Counted from the stretch's first letter, positions 1 to 7,521 are shown. The stretch: DNA of 15,097 nt from an uncultured Paraprevotella sp. (GCA_910584955.1 CAJUDC010000053.1:1-15097); one strand, 5' to 3'. Notes: generated by a model not told the origin, from the letters alone. Translations and numbers: made by a program.

Positions 1-511
1 GATGATACGAGGCCTTGAGCGCTCCGGTGCTGGTCTGTAGTACTTCGCTCATTTCTTCGTATTTCATTTCCTGAAAGTATTTCAGTGTAAATACCAGCCG
101 TTGCTTCTCGGGCAGTCGGGCTATTGCCGTCTGAAACTGTCGTTCGGTCTCGTCTCCGTCAAAATATTTATCTGCGGTAAGGTGGGATAGGGCCGGTAGT
201 TCGGCATCTTGATCCAGGCTCACCGTCTGTTTCTGTTTTTGAAGGAAGTTGAGGGTTTCGTTCAGTGCGATGCGATAGAGCCATGTGGACAGTTTGGCGT
301 CGCCGCGAAAGTCTTCCAGATGGGTCCATGCTTTGAGAAAAGTGTTCTGAAGCACATCGTTTGCATCGTCGTGGGAGTACACCATGTGGCGTATTTGCCA
401 ATATAGTTGTTGGTTATATTGACAGACGATTTTCTCGAAGGCTTCTTTTTGCCGTTCGGGTAGTCGTAAGAGTTCGGTAATATGTGCTTCGTTGTAACGG
501 TCCATCTGCAT
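1..511 (-). CDS. ECF-type RNA polymerase sigma factor (3' end outside window)
   Basis: Reading from an ATG at 511 towards the left edge gives 170 residues without a stop, so the C-terminus lies outside the window. Residues about 25-90 resemble sigma region 2: the aspartate-rich segment SHDDANDVLQNTFLKAW (46-62) is followed by LSTWLYRIALNE (74-85), the core-binding and -10 recognition helices. Residues about 122-170 resemble region 4: LPEKQRLVFTLKYFQEM (133-149) is followed by the start of a helix-turn-helix (YEEMSEVLQTSTGALKAS). There is no region 1 or 3, as expected for the ECF group. It begins 38 bp after the L,D-transpeptidase stop on the same strand, so it is probably the third gene of that operon. 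An in-frame ATG two codons later (505) is an alternative start. ECF factors are usually held by an anti-sigma factor; none is visible, but one could lie beyond the edge. The family is clear; the regulon is unknown. Confidence 0.9.
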   Translation of the reverse strand, partial: MQMDRYNEAHITELLRLPERQKEAFEKIVCQYNQQLYWQIRHMVYSHDDANDVLQNTFLKAWTHLEDFRGDAKLSTWLYRIALNETLNFLQKQKQTVSLDQDAELPALSHLTADKYFDGDETERQFQTAIARLPEKQRLVFTLKYFQEMKYEEMSEVLQTSTGALKASYH

Positions 512-549
512 GCCGGTTCATGGTTTGGATGAATATTTTGCCGGATGGT

Positions 550-2079
550 TTAAAAGGCGTTCAGTTTTTGTTGCAATACTTCATCGTATCCGTATGAATC
601 GGGGAATGTTTCTAGTGCGCCGTTGGGAGAGGGATATACGGTGTAGTAGTGAATGAACACGGGTATGGTGGGTGAGAAAGGATATACGCTGATTTTTTTT
701 CGGTCGGGATCTTGCTGCTCTTGCCGTCCCTGTGCTGTCAGAGGAGGTAGGTCAATGGCGATCCGCATCCGGTCGATGACGTCCGGCTGAGGCTCGTTCA
801 TCAGGAATATGGCTAGATCCAACGGACGTTCCACCCGTACGCATCCGTGGCTTATCGCCCGTATTTTTCGGGTGAAAGCCGAACGATTGTTGGTGTCGTG
901 CAGAAAGACGGAAAAATTGTTCGGGAAACGGAATATCATGCGTCCCAGTGAGTTGCCTTCTCCTCTATCTTGCCGTAGGGTATACTTCCCGCTTTTCAGC
1001 TGGGCTGCACTTAGCTCGGTGGGATCCATTTCTTCTCCGGTTGCTTTGTTGAGGATGCGGATGCGGTTTCGTTCGAAGTAGGTGCTGCTGCCGGCATGAC
1101 GTGGAGCAATCTCCCGCTTGATGATGCTGGTGGGAATGATCCAATAAGGATTGAACTCAACTCGGTCGATAAGACTGTATAGCAAGGGCGTTTTATGACG
1201 GAGATCTCCTCCGCATACGCGCATACGGAGTATTTCTTCCTGTTCTTCGTTTACGGCCGTAAGCGTAAAGCCTGCTATATTCACCCATACATATTTCCCG
1301 GAAGGCTGGGGGGTGCGCCATCGGCTACGCTCCAGATTAACCAAAAGCTTTTGGGATTGTATGAGGGTGTCGCTGCCGGATTGATAGGCTTGCAGCAGAC
1401 GTCGGTACACGGGATGGGTGGGTTGTATGCCGGTCAGAAAGTTGGTAAACCGTTCTTGACGGATTTGTTGGAGGGCTACATGAACAAACGAGTCGGTCGC
1501 CGTTTCTGTTGGGATGTCGAACAAACGACGATAGGGCGCGTTTCGGGTGGTATCGGTCCGTTCCAGCCGGTTAAAACAGGTGTAGGGATTGACATAACCG
1601 AATCGTTGGCCGCATACGTAGCGGAGATAAGCCTGTGTCAGGTTGAACTCCACCCGTGCGGCGACGGTGTTGATGCTTTCGTCGGGAGAGAATCGCAAAC
1701 GACGGAGTTTTTCTAGATCGGCGGTAATTTCGTCTACGTGGAAACTGCTTTTTTTCAACCCCAATGCCGGCGTTTGTGCCAGCCACGACAACAGGGTGTC
1801 GGCTCGGGAACCGGCTCCCATCCGGTCTATCCAGAGAAAGGCGCCGTGCCGGTTATAATAGTTGCGGGTAAAGGCATCGGCATACATGCGGATACCCTTT
1901 TGGGCGCTCAGGCGATGTATTTCGCTACGGATACGAGCGCTGTTCAGCATATATTCGGAGACTTTCCATGCCTTGAAGTCTTCCGCTGAGAATTCCCGTA
2001 TCTGTTCGTGTTGTTCTTTACGGCAACCGACAAACAGACATAAAGCAATAAGAAATGTGATGTAGAAACCGTATTTCAT
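550..2079 (-). CDS. L,D-transpeptidase lipoprotein, YcbB/LdtD-like (YkuD domain)
   Basis: This 509-residue protein has a lipoprotein signal: a hydrophobic stretch at 5-18 ends in FVGC with Cys19 as the lipid site. The residues after Cys19 (RKEQHEQ) are not an acidic cluster of the surface-export type, so a periplasm-facing location is likely. Residues about 55-250 look like the helical scaffold of YcbB-type enzymes. The YkuD catalytic domain runs from about 262 to 445 and ends in the active-site motif SHGCVRV (410-416), with Cys413 as nucleophile and His411 next to it. A conserved segment FNPYWIIPTSI (309-319) lies before it. The family makes 3-3 peptidoglycan cross-links or attaches proteins to peptidoglycan. 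The peptidoglycan-binding insert normally between scaffold and catalytic domain seems absent, because Tyr225 to the NLERSRW segment (248-254) is only about 25 residues. The ATG at 2079 is 8 bp after the upstream gene's stop, so the two are co-transcribed. Confidence 0.92.
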   Translation of the reverse strand: MKYGFYITFLIALCLFVGCRKEQHEQIREFSAEDFKAWKVSEYMLNSARIRSEIHRLSAQKGIRMYADAFTRNYYNRHGAFLWIDRMGAGSRADTLLSWLAQTPALGLKKSSFHVDEITADLEKLRRLRFSPDESINTVAARVEFNLTQAYLRYVCGQRFGYVNPYTCFNRLERTDTTRNAPYRRLFDIPTETATDSFVHVALQQIRQERFTNFLTGIQPTHPVYRRLLQAYQSGSDTLIQSQKLLVNLERSRWRTPQPSGKYVWVNIAGFTLTAVNEEQEEILRMRVCGGDLRHKTPLLYSLIDRVEFNPYWIIPTSIIKREIAPRHAGSSTYFERNRIRILNKATGEEMDPTELSAAQLKSGKYTLRQDRGEGNSLGRMIFRFPNNFSVFLHDTNNRSAFTRKIRAISHGCVRVERPLDLAIFLMNEPQPDVIDRMRIAIDLPPLTAQGRQEQQDPDRKKISVYPFSPTIPVFIHYYTVYPSPNGALETFPDSYGYDEVLQQKLNAF

Positions 2080-2087
2080 GGGACCGT

Positions 2088-2393
2088 TTACCGGATGGAG
2101 ATCTTGCGCACCACTCTATCCACCTTCAAGATATAACATCCTTTGGGTAAAGATAAACTGATTCTTTTATCTGCACTGTCGATACGGTAAGAGGCGATTT
2201 TCACGCCCGTGAGGTTGTATATTTCAAGCACGGAATTACTGGCGTTTGTCACGCGGACTGAAGGCCCGTTTACAACTATGGTGACATCGGACACTTCGGC
2301 CTCAATGCCGTCTTTCTCAGCCTGTGCGCATACGGCCTGCGGGCTTCCCCACAAGGTAGCGACAAGAGCTAAAAGACCTAATTTTTTTACCAT
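2088..2393 (-). CDS. Small exported protein made mostly of a secretion-tail-like domain
   Basis: This 101-residue protein has a clear signal peptide (KK followed by a hydrophobic run at 5-17, likely cleavage near AVCAQ at 20-24). The remaining ~77 residues look like a single small beta domain. The C-terminal half (LEIYNLTGVKI at 56-66, then LPKGCYILKV at 82-91, ending in KISIR) has the pattern of the C-terminal tails of Bacteroidota secreted proteins (Por/type IX-like): hydrophobic-Y-N/D-L-T-G-x-K-V, then KG-x-Y-I-hydrophobic. The GH43 protein in this window ends in a similar tail. Here, however, there is no cargo domain, so the tail is nearly the whole mature protein. It is the first gene of a likely operon with the L,D-transpeptidase (8-bp gap) and the ECF sigma factor, under a strong promoter at 2420-2451. 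Its function is not known. An envelope-associated role is an inference from the neighbours. Confidence 0.8.
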   Translation of the reverse strand: MVKKLGLLALVATLWGSPQAVCAQAEKDGIEAEVSDVTIVVNGPSVRVTNASNSVLEIYNLTGVKIASYRIDSADKRISLSLPKGCYILKVDRVVRKISIR

Positions 2394-2419
2394 AATCGTA
2401 TTTTCTTTTCTATACCAAG

Positions 2420-2451
2420 CAAATGTAGTGCTTTTTTACAGAAATCCCAAA
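2420..2451 (-). promoter_or_regulatory. Bacteroides-type promoter for the small exported protein / transpeptidase / sigma operon
   Basis: On the minus strand TTTG (2451-2448) and TACATTTG (2427-2420) are separated by 20 nt. This is an exact match to the Bacteroides -33/-7 promoter consensus (TTTG, 19-21 nt, TAnnTTTG). The -7 box ends 26 nt before the ATG at 2393, giving a short leader without a Shine-Dalgarno. It separates this operon from rnz, whose stop is at 2484. Confidence 0.75.
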
Positions 2452-2483
2452 TATTGGCGTGTGAAAAAATCTTTTTTCTTTGA

Positions 2484-3398
2484 TTATAATGTCAAAACCA
2501 TGCCTTCAGTGGCCAAAAGGGTGTGCGGAAAGACGGAACGGGCCTCTTCCAAGAGGGGTGTTTCGTCTTCATAACGGGCTGAGAAATGCCCGATACACAA
2601 TCGGCCGGCCCCGCAATCGCGGGCTTGTATGGCTGCTTGTCGGGCGGTGCTGTGGCATGTCTCTTGGGCACGCAAGGCGTGTTCTTCCGTAAAGGTGGCT
2701 TCGTGGAACAGTAAATCCACCTTATTTATATAAGGAAGCAACTGAGGGCTGTAAAGCGTGTCCGAGCAATAAGCGTAGGAACGGGCGGGGGCTGCGGGAC
2801 GTGTGAGTCGGTTATTGGCTATGACTGTGCCGTCGGGCGTCGTCCAGTCGGCCCCGGCCTTGATGCGGTTGATTTCATAATCCGGTATGTGATAGAAGTC
2901 AATCATCTCGCGCCGGATGTGGGGGAGCGACTGTTTCTCCGTAAACAGAAAACCGCAGCAGGGGATGCGATGGCGGAGCGGGAGGCTGTGGACAGTGACG
3001 GAGCGGTCTTCGTAAATGAGCGAGTGGGTTTCGGTATCAATGGCATGCAGTGCTATCCGGTAGCCTACATTCTGGCAAAAGGATTTTTGTAGGGTATCCA
3101 GAAAGGTCTCCAATGCAGCCGGAGCGTGTATGTGCAGGGTTGCCGTACGGCCTAGCAGACTGAAAGTGGATATCAATCCGGGTAAGCCGAAACAATGGTC
3201 GCCATGCAGGTGGGAAATGAAGATATGGTTCAGCCGATTGAATTTCAGCCGTGAACGACGTAACTGGAGTTGCGCCCCTTCTCCGCAGTCTATCATGTAG
3301 AGTTTGTCGCGCACGTTTACGACTTGCGAAGTGGGGAAGTGCCTGGTAGTGGGCAGAGCCGACCCACATCCTAAGATGTTTATCTCGAATTTTTCCAT
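2484..3398 (-). CDS. rnz: Ribonuclease Z (tRNA 3'-processing endonuclease)
   Basis: The protein is 304 residues from the ATG at 3398. RNase Z cuts precursor tRNAs after the discriminator base and removes the 3' trailer. It is a metallo-beta-lactamase-fold enzyme with two zinc ions. The zinc motif HLHGDH lies at 63-68 (His63, His65, Asp67, His68). Further ligand candidates are His143 (LRHRIP), Asp213 (CSDT) and His271 (GHFSARY), and FHEATF (231-236) is the conserved stretch before the last ligand. The N-terminus (INILGCGSALPTTRHFPTSQ) is the family's usual start, and 304 residues is the usual short-form length. The frame is open upstream to an ATG at 3521, but that extension would run through the rpsA terminator and the rnz promoter, so 3398 is preferred. 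There is no Shine-Dalgarno. It follows rpsA on the same strand but probably has its own promoter. Confidence 0.96.
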   Translation of the reverse strand: MEKFEINILGCGSALPTTRHFPTSQVVNVRDKLYMIDCGEGAQLQLRRSRLKFNRLNHIFISHLHGDHCFGLPGLISTFSLLGRTATLHIHAPAALETFLDTLQKSFCQNVGYRIALHAIDTETHSLIYEDRSVTVHSLPLRHRIPCCGFLFTEKQSLPHIRREMIDFYHIPDYEINRIKAGADWTTPDGTVIANNRLTRPAAPARSYAYCSDTLYSPQLLPYINKVDLLFHEATFTEEHALRAQETCHSTARQAAIQARDCGAGRLCIGHFSARYEDETPLLEEARSVFPHTLLATEGMVLTL

Positions 3399-3487
3399 GA
3401 TCTGTCCGGTTTCGGAGTAACGGTTACGGTATGTTATGATTGGTATAAGACGGGAAAAGAAATCGGATCGTTCGTTCTTTCCGCCGG

Positions 3488-3518
3488 CAAATGTACAAAT
3501 AAAAAAAGAGCGGTGAAA
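3488..3518 (-). promoter_or_regulatory. Likely rnz promoter, overlapping the rpsA terminator
   Basis: A perfect -7 element TACATTTG lies at 3495-3488 on the minus strand. A near-match -33 element, TTTC at 3518-3515 instead of TTTG, sits 19 nt upstream, inside the loop and right arm of the rpsA terminator hairpin. The -7 box ends 89 nt before the rnz ATG at 3398. The match is good for -7 and imperfect for -33. Confidence 0.55.
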
Positions 3519-3535
3519 CATTCACCGCTCTTTTT
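3501..3535 (-). terminator. rpsA intrinsic terminator
   Basis: A perfect 10-bp stem, GAGCGGTGAA paired with TTCACCGCTC (3508-3517 with 3521-3530), has a 3-nt loop. On the minus strand it is followed by seven T residues (3507-3501), 23 nt past the rpsA stop. The A-tract/T-tract flanks extend the stem. No gene converges here, so it serves rpsA. Confidence 0.85.
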
Positions 3536-3552
3536 CCTGATATGATATGCGA

Positions 3553-5343
3553 TTATTCGCCTTTCTCCATTTGAGCTTTCAAAGCTGCCAATGCGTCGAT
3601 GTCGCCCAATGTGGTGGAAGCAGCCTGGTTCTGAATAGCCGGAGCCTCGTCTTTCTTGTTCGACTTCTTTGCGGTAGCCGCTTTCTTTGCCTCTTTAGCC
3701 TCTGCGCGCTGAACATCTTCGAAGATGCGGCTGTGAGACAGGATGATGCGTTTGCTCTCTTTGTTGAATTCGATTACCTTGAACTGAAGCTTCTCGTTCA
3801 ACTGAGCCTGGCTTCCGTCTTCTTTAACAAGATGTTTCGGAGTGGCGAAGCCCTCTACGCCGTATTCCAGCTGGATGACAGCCCCCTTGTCGAGCATTTC
3901 CACAATCGTACCTTCATGGATGGAATCCTGTGTGAACACGGTTTCGAACACATCCCAAGGATTCTCTTCCAGTTGCTTGTGACCCAAGCTTAAGCGGCGG
4001 TTCTCCTTGTCGATCTCCAGTACTACTACATTGATATTCGTGCCGATCTGCGTGAATTCGGACGGGTGCTTAATCTTCTTCGTCCATGACAGGTCGGAGA
4101 TATGGATCAAGCCGTCTACGCCTTCTTCGATCTCTACGAACACACCGAAGTTCGTGAAGTTACGAACGCGGGCTGTGTGCTGAGAACCCACCGGATATTT
4201 GGTTTCGATGTTTTCCCACGGATCTTCCTTAAGCTGTTTGATACCCAAGGACATTTTGCGCTCTTCGCGATCCAAGGTCAGGATAACGGCTTCTACTTCG
4301 TCGCCCACTTTCATGAAATCCTGAGCGGAACGCAGATGCTGGCTCCATGACATTTCCGATACGTGGATCAGACCCTCCACACCGGGAGCGATTTCGATGA
4401 AGGCGCCGTAGTCTGCCATGACCACAACCTTGCCGTTTACTTTGTCGCCCACCTTCAGGTTGGGATCCAATGCGTCCCAAGGATGCGGAGTGAGCTGCTT
4501 CAGACCCAATGCGATACGCTTTTTCTCATCGTCGAAGTCGAGGATAACCACATTGATCTTCTGGTCAAGCTCAACCACTTCTTTCGGATCGCTTACGCGG
4601 CCCCATGAGAGGTCGGTGATATGGATCAAGCCGTCAACACCACCCAAGTCGATGAATACACCGTAAGAAGTGATGTTCTTGACCGTACCTTCCAGTACCT
4701 GACCCTTTTCGAGTTTGCTGATGATTTCTTTCTTCTGCTGTTCCAGTTCGGCTTCGATAAGAGCCTTGTGGGAAACAACGACATTCTTGAATTCCTGATT
4801 GATCTTTACAACCTTGAATTCCATAGTCTTGCCTACGAATACGTCGTAGTCGCGGATAGGCTTAACGTCGATCTGCGAACCCGGCAAGAAGGCTTCTATG
4901 CCGAATACGTCTACAATCATACCACCCTTGGTGCGGCACTTGATGTAGCCCTTGATAATTTCTTCTTTTTCCAAAGCCTCGTTTACACGGTCCCAAGAGC
5001 GGGTTGCGCGGGCTTTCTTGTGCGACAGTATCAACTGTCCTTTTTTGTCTTCCTGATTTTCGATGTACACTTCTACGGTGTCACCGATTTTCAAATCGGG
5101 ATTGTAACGGAACTCACTCATCGGAATGATACCGTCGGATTTGAAGCCGATGTTAACAACAACTTCGCGTTTGTTCATTGCAATGACCGTTCCGTCAACA
5201 ACTTCGTGGTCATTTACATTGTTCAGCGAGCTTTCGTAAGCTTGTTCTTGAGATTCGCGGCTTACCTCGCTTTTGGCATCACCTGAAGCGTATGCTTCCC
5301 AATCGAAATCGGCTAGAGGTGCAACGTTTTTGAAATCTGCCAT
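3553..5343 (-). CDS. rpsA: 30S ribosomal protein S1
   Basis: This 596-residue protein is made of six S1 (OB-fold) RNA-binding repeats, at roughly 47-109, 125-193, 214-282, 299-369, 386-456 and 473-540. The central repeats show the conserved pattern G-x-V-x-x-x-x-x-Y/F-G-x-F-I/V followed by GLIH-I/V-S/T-D/E-hydrophobic-SW (for example GVDGLIHITDLSW at 235-247). S1 binds mRNA on the 30S subunit and helps load messages. This matters in Bacteroidota, where Shine-Dalgarno pairing is little used. The N-terminal ~45 residues are acidic and likely flexible. The C-terminal ~55 residues (after 541) form a lysine/alanine-rich low-complexity tail with KKAATAKKSNKKDE, as is common in Bacteroidota S1. The ATG at 5343 is preceded by an A/T-rich leader without a Shine-Dalgarno. 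It appears monocistronic, with a promoter near 5417 and a terminator at 3501-3535. Confidence 0.98.
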   Translation of the reverse strand: MADFKNVAPLADFDWEAYASGDAKSEVSRESQEQAYESSLNNVNDHEVVDGTVIAMNKREVVVNIGFKSDGIIPMSEFRYNPDLKIGDTVEVYIENQEDKKGQLILSHKKARATRSWDRVNEALEKEEIIKGYIKCRTKGGMIVDVFGIEAFLPGSQIDVKPIRDYDVFVGKTMEFKVVKINQEFKNVVVSHKALIEAELEQQKKEIISKLEKGQVLEGTVKNITSYGVFIDLGGVDGLIHITDLSWGRVSDPKEVVELDQKINVVILDFDDEKKRIALGLKQLTPHPWDALDPNLKVGDKVNGKVVVMADYGAFIEIAPGVEGLIHVSEMSWSQHLRSAQDFMKVGDEVEAVILTLDREERKMSLGIKQLKEDPWENIETKYPVGSQHTARVRNFTNFGVFVEIEEGVDGLIHISDLSWTKKIKHPSEFTQIGTNINVVVLEIDKENRRLSLGHKQLEENPWDVFETVFTQDSIHEGTIVEMLDKGAVIQLEYGVEGFATPKHLVKEDGSQAQLNEKLQFKVIEFNKESKRIILSHSRIFEDVQRAEAKEAKKAATAKKSNKKDEAPAIQNQAASTTLGDIDALAALKAQMEKGE

Positions 5344-5409
5344 TTCAGTTAATTAATTGTGAATAAAATAATTAATAATGTTGGACATTATGTTGATTGT
5401 AAATCGCCG

Positions 5410-5417
5410 CAAAAATA
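5410..5417 (-). promoter_or_regulatory. Candidate rpsA -7 promoter element
   Basis: TATTTTTG at 5417-5410 on the minus strand matches TAnnTTTG and ends 66 nt before the rpsA ATG. No TTTG is found 19-21 nt upstream (that stretch is GGATGG-like), so only the -7 half is supported. A run of nine A residues (5429-5421, minus strand) precedes it. Confidence 0.45.
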
Positions 5418-5571
5418 CGATTTTTTTTTCATAAAACCATCCGATTACCTCGTTTTTTTGGAGAATGGCTGAAAATAGGTTTTCGGGCTGCTATTCGGGA
5501 GGCGGTCCCCTCGCGCGCGTACATTATATTATTATATAGAAGAGAGCGAAACGGAAGAAATAGCGCTCGTC

Positions 5572-5680
5572 AACGGGGTGCCCGCTTCCTTGAAAACGGG
5601 GTGCGCACCCCGTTGAAATGTGGCCTAGGCCACGGTTTGACGTCATGCTCGCCCCGAAAATCTGTGGTGCGCACCCCGTT
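5572..5680. repeat. Palindromic intergenic element bounded by 10-bp inverted repeats
   Basis: In the 464-bp gap between asnB and rpsA, a 109-bp stretch begins with AACGGGGTGC (5572-5581) and ends with its exact reverse complement GCACCCCGTT (5671-5680). Inside is a perfect 20-bp palindrome of the same sequence, AACGGGGTGCGCACCCCGTT (5595-5614), then a perfect 14-bp palindrome GTGGCCTAGGCCAC (5620-5633) and an 8-bp palindrome TGACGTCA (5638-5645). The 15-mer GGTGCGCACCCCGTT occurs twice (5600-5614 and 5666-5680). A REP/BIME-like dispersed element or a folded RNA/DNA structure are both possible. No flanking target duplication was seen. An 82-codon open frame crosses it on the minus strand (5772-5524) but is probably not a gene. 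Confidence 0.7.
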
Positions 5681-5713
5681 TTTGTAAGATCTTGCCGCTT
5701 TTGTAATGGCTTG

Positions 5714-5768
5714 AAAAAAACTCCTCCTGCCGCGTTGCAGGACGAATCTGCGCGGCGGCGGGAGGAGG
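5714..5768 (-). terminator. asnB intrinsic terminator
   Basis: On the minus strand, about 40 nt after the asnB stop, a GC-rich stem pairs CTCCTCCCGCCGC with GCGGCAGGAGGAG (12 of 13 pairs, one C-A mismatch) across a loop of about 20 nt. Seven T residues follow (5720-5714). Confidence 0.8.
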
Positions 5769-5807
5769 CCATCGTGTGTTATTTTGTGTTTGAGTTGTGT
5801 CGTGTGT

Positions 5808-7472
5808 TCAATACGCTTGTTCGTGCACTCCTTTCACAGCCCGTCCGCTGGGATCGTTCATGTTCCTGAAGGTCGCGTCCCACGCCAGTGCTTCGGCGGT
5901 CGAACAGGCTACGCTGGGCACGCTGGGCACACATCGCGCTGCCGAGGCGCTGGGGAAGTGCTCTTCGAAGATGCTGCGGTAGTAATATTCTTCTTTGTTC
6001 ATCGGGGTGTTGACGGGGAAGCGTTCGGCGGCGTGTGCCATCTGTTCGTCGCTGACCTGTGCGGAGGTAATCCGTTTCAGTGTGTCTATCCAATTGTAGC
6101 CCACGCCGTCCGAGAATTGCTCTTTCTGCCGCCAGGCTACGCTTTCGGGCAACAGGTCGGCAAATGCTTCGCGCACGATGCGTTTCTCGATGTTCTTCCC
6201 CGGACACATTTTGGCTGCGGGCTGTGTGCGCATGGCAATGTCGAGGAATTCTTTGTCGAGGAAAGGCACACGACCCTCCACGCCCCATGCCGACAGGCTT
6301 TTGTTGGCACGCAGGCAGTCGTATAAGTGCAGCTTGCCCAGTTTGCGCACAGTCTCTTCATGGAAAGCTTTCGCATCCGGTGCTTTGTGAAAGTAGAGAT
6401 ACCCGCCGAAGATTTCGTCGGCGCCCTCCCCGCTGAGTACCATTTTAATTCCCATGCTTTTGATGACGCGGGCCAGCAGATACATGGGCGTACTGGCCCG
6501 TACCGTTGTTACGTCGTACGTTTCGATGAAGTATATCACATCCCGAATGGCGTCCAGGCCCTCCTCTATCGTATAGTTGATCTCGTGATGGACGGTCCCG
6601 ATATGATCGGCCACCTCGCGGGCCTTGGCCAGATCGGGCGCTCCTTTCAAGCCTACGGCGAAGGAATGTAATTGCGGCCACCAGGCTTCGCTGGTGCTGT
6701 CGGTCTCCACACGTCGGGTAGCGAATTTCTTGGCGATGGCCGAGATCACGGAGCTGTCCAGACCGCCTGACAACAGTACGCCGTAAGGGACGTCACTCAT
6801 CAGTTGCCGGCGTACGGCTTCCTGTAGTCCCACGCGCAGTTCGTCCGTGGAGGCGGGATTGTCTTTCACGTTCTCGTAGCGGAACCAGTCGCGGGTGTAC
6901 CAGCGTTTCATCACGCCTTCCCTGCTGTGGTAATAGTGTCCCGGAAGAAACGGTTCATATTCGTCACAGAATCCTTCCAGTGCTTTCAGTTCACTGGCTA
7001 TGCAAAGGGTGCCGTCGCTATGCCGGCCGATGTACAGCGGAATAACGCCGATCGGGTCCCGTGCAATGAGAAACTCATCTTTTTCCTCGTCGTACAGAGC
7101 AAAGGCAAAGATGCCGCTGAGATCTTCCAGAAAGCCGATGCCTTTTTCCCGGTATAGGGCCAGGATCACTTCACAGTCCGAACCGGTCTGAAACGAATAG
7201 CGATCTTTCATACGTTCCCGTATGTCCCGGTGATTGTATATTTCGCCGTTTACGGCCAGGATGTGCTTCCGATCGGGACTGAACAGAGGTTGCTTGCCGG
7301 ATTGAGGATCGACAATGGAAAGACGTTCGTGGGCCAGTATGGCGGTTTTTCCACAATAGATGCCGCTCCAGTCGGGACCGCGATGCCGTATTTTCTGCGA
7401 CATTCTCAAGGCTTTCCGGCGTAAGTCTTCGTTTTGTTCCTTGATATTAAAAATTCCTACGATGCCACACAT
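5808..7472 (-). CDS. asnB: Asparagine synthetase B (glutamine-hydrolysing)
   Basis: This 554-residue enzyme makes asparagine from aspartate, ATP and glutamine. The N-terminal class-II glutaminase domain is intact: it begins MCGIVGIF, so Cys2 becomes the N-terminal nucleophile after Met removal. It carries HRGPD (30-34), Arg50 in HERLSIVD, NGEIYN (75-80) with the oxyanion-hole Asn-Gly, and GSDCE (97-101) with Asp99. The synthetase domain carries the PP-loop SGGLDSS (235-241), which binds ATP, and LSGEGADEIFGGY further on. The length equals that of E. coli AsnB, and the C-terminus (CVPSVPSVACSTAEAL...DPSGRAV) closely follows the classical enzyme. The start is fixed by the required Met-Cys. The leader is A/T-rich without a Shine-Dalgarno. 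The gene diverges from pfkA and has its own promoter and terminator. It is a useful internal contrast to the PurF-like protein in this window, whose glutaminase site is lost. Confidence 0.97.
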   Translation of the reverse strand: MCGIVGIFNIKEQNEDLRRKALRMSQKIRHRGPDWSGIYCGKTAILAHERLSIVDPQSGKQPLFSPDRKHILAVNGEIYNHRDIRERMKDRYSFQTGSDCEVILALYREKGIGFLEDLSGIFAFALYDEEKDEFLIARDPIGVIPLYIGRHSDGTLCIASELKALEGFCDEYEPFLPGHYYHSREGVMKRWYTRDWFRYENVKDNPASTDELRVGLQEAVRRQLMSDVPYGVLLSGGLDSSVISAIAKKFATRRVETDSTSEAWWPQLHSFAVGLKGAPDLAKAREVADHIGTVHHEINYTIEEGLDAIRDVIYFIETYDVTTVRASTPMYLLARVIKSMGIKMVLSGEGADEIFGGYLYFHKAPDAKAFHEETVRKLGKLHLYDCLRANKSLSAWGVEGRVPFLDKEFLDIAMRTQPAAKMCPGKNIEKRIVREAFADLLPESVAWRQKEQFSDGVGYNWIDTLKRITSAQVSDEQMAHAAERFPVNTPMNKEEYYYRSIFEEHFPSASAARCVPSVPSVACSTAEALAWDATFRNMNDPSGRAVKGVHEQAY

Positions 7473-7521
7473 AAGTTATGTTTTTGTTTATGTTTAAATT
7501 CTTTTGTCTTGTTTTATTTTG

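Noticed and set aside
3399..3521. Upstream extension of rnz to an ATG at 3521 (345 residues)
   Set aside because: The extra 41 residues match no part of RNase Z and would be encoded by the rpsA terminator and the rnz promoter. The 304-residue form from 3398 has the usual family length and start.
4621..5286. 221-codon plus-strand frame inside rpsA
   Set aside because: It is antisense to strongly conserved S1 repeats and has no domain of its own.
5524..5772. 82-codon open frame on the minus strand across the palindromic element
   Set aside because: It has no recognisable domain, its repeated Cys-Ala-Pro peptides are just the translated DNA repeat, and it begins inside the asnB terminator.
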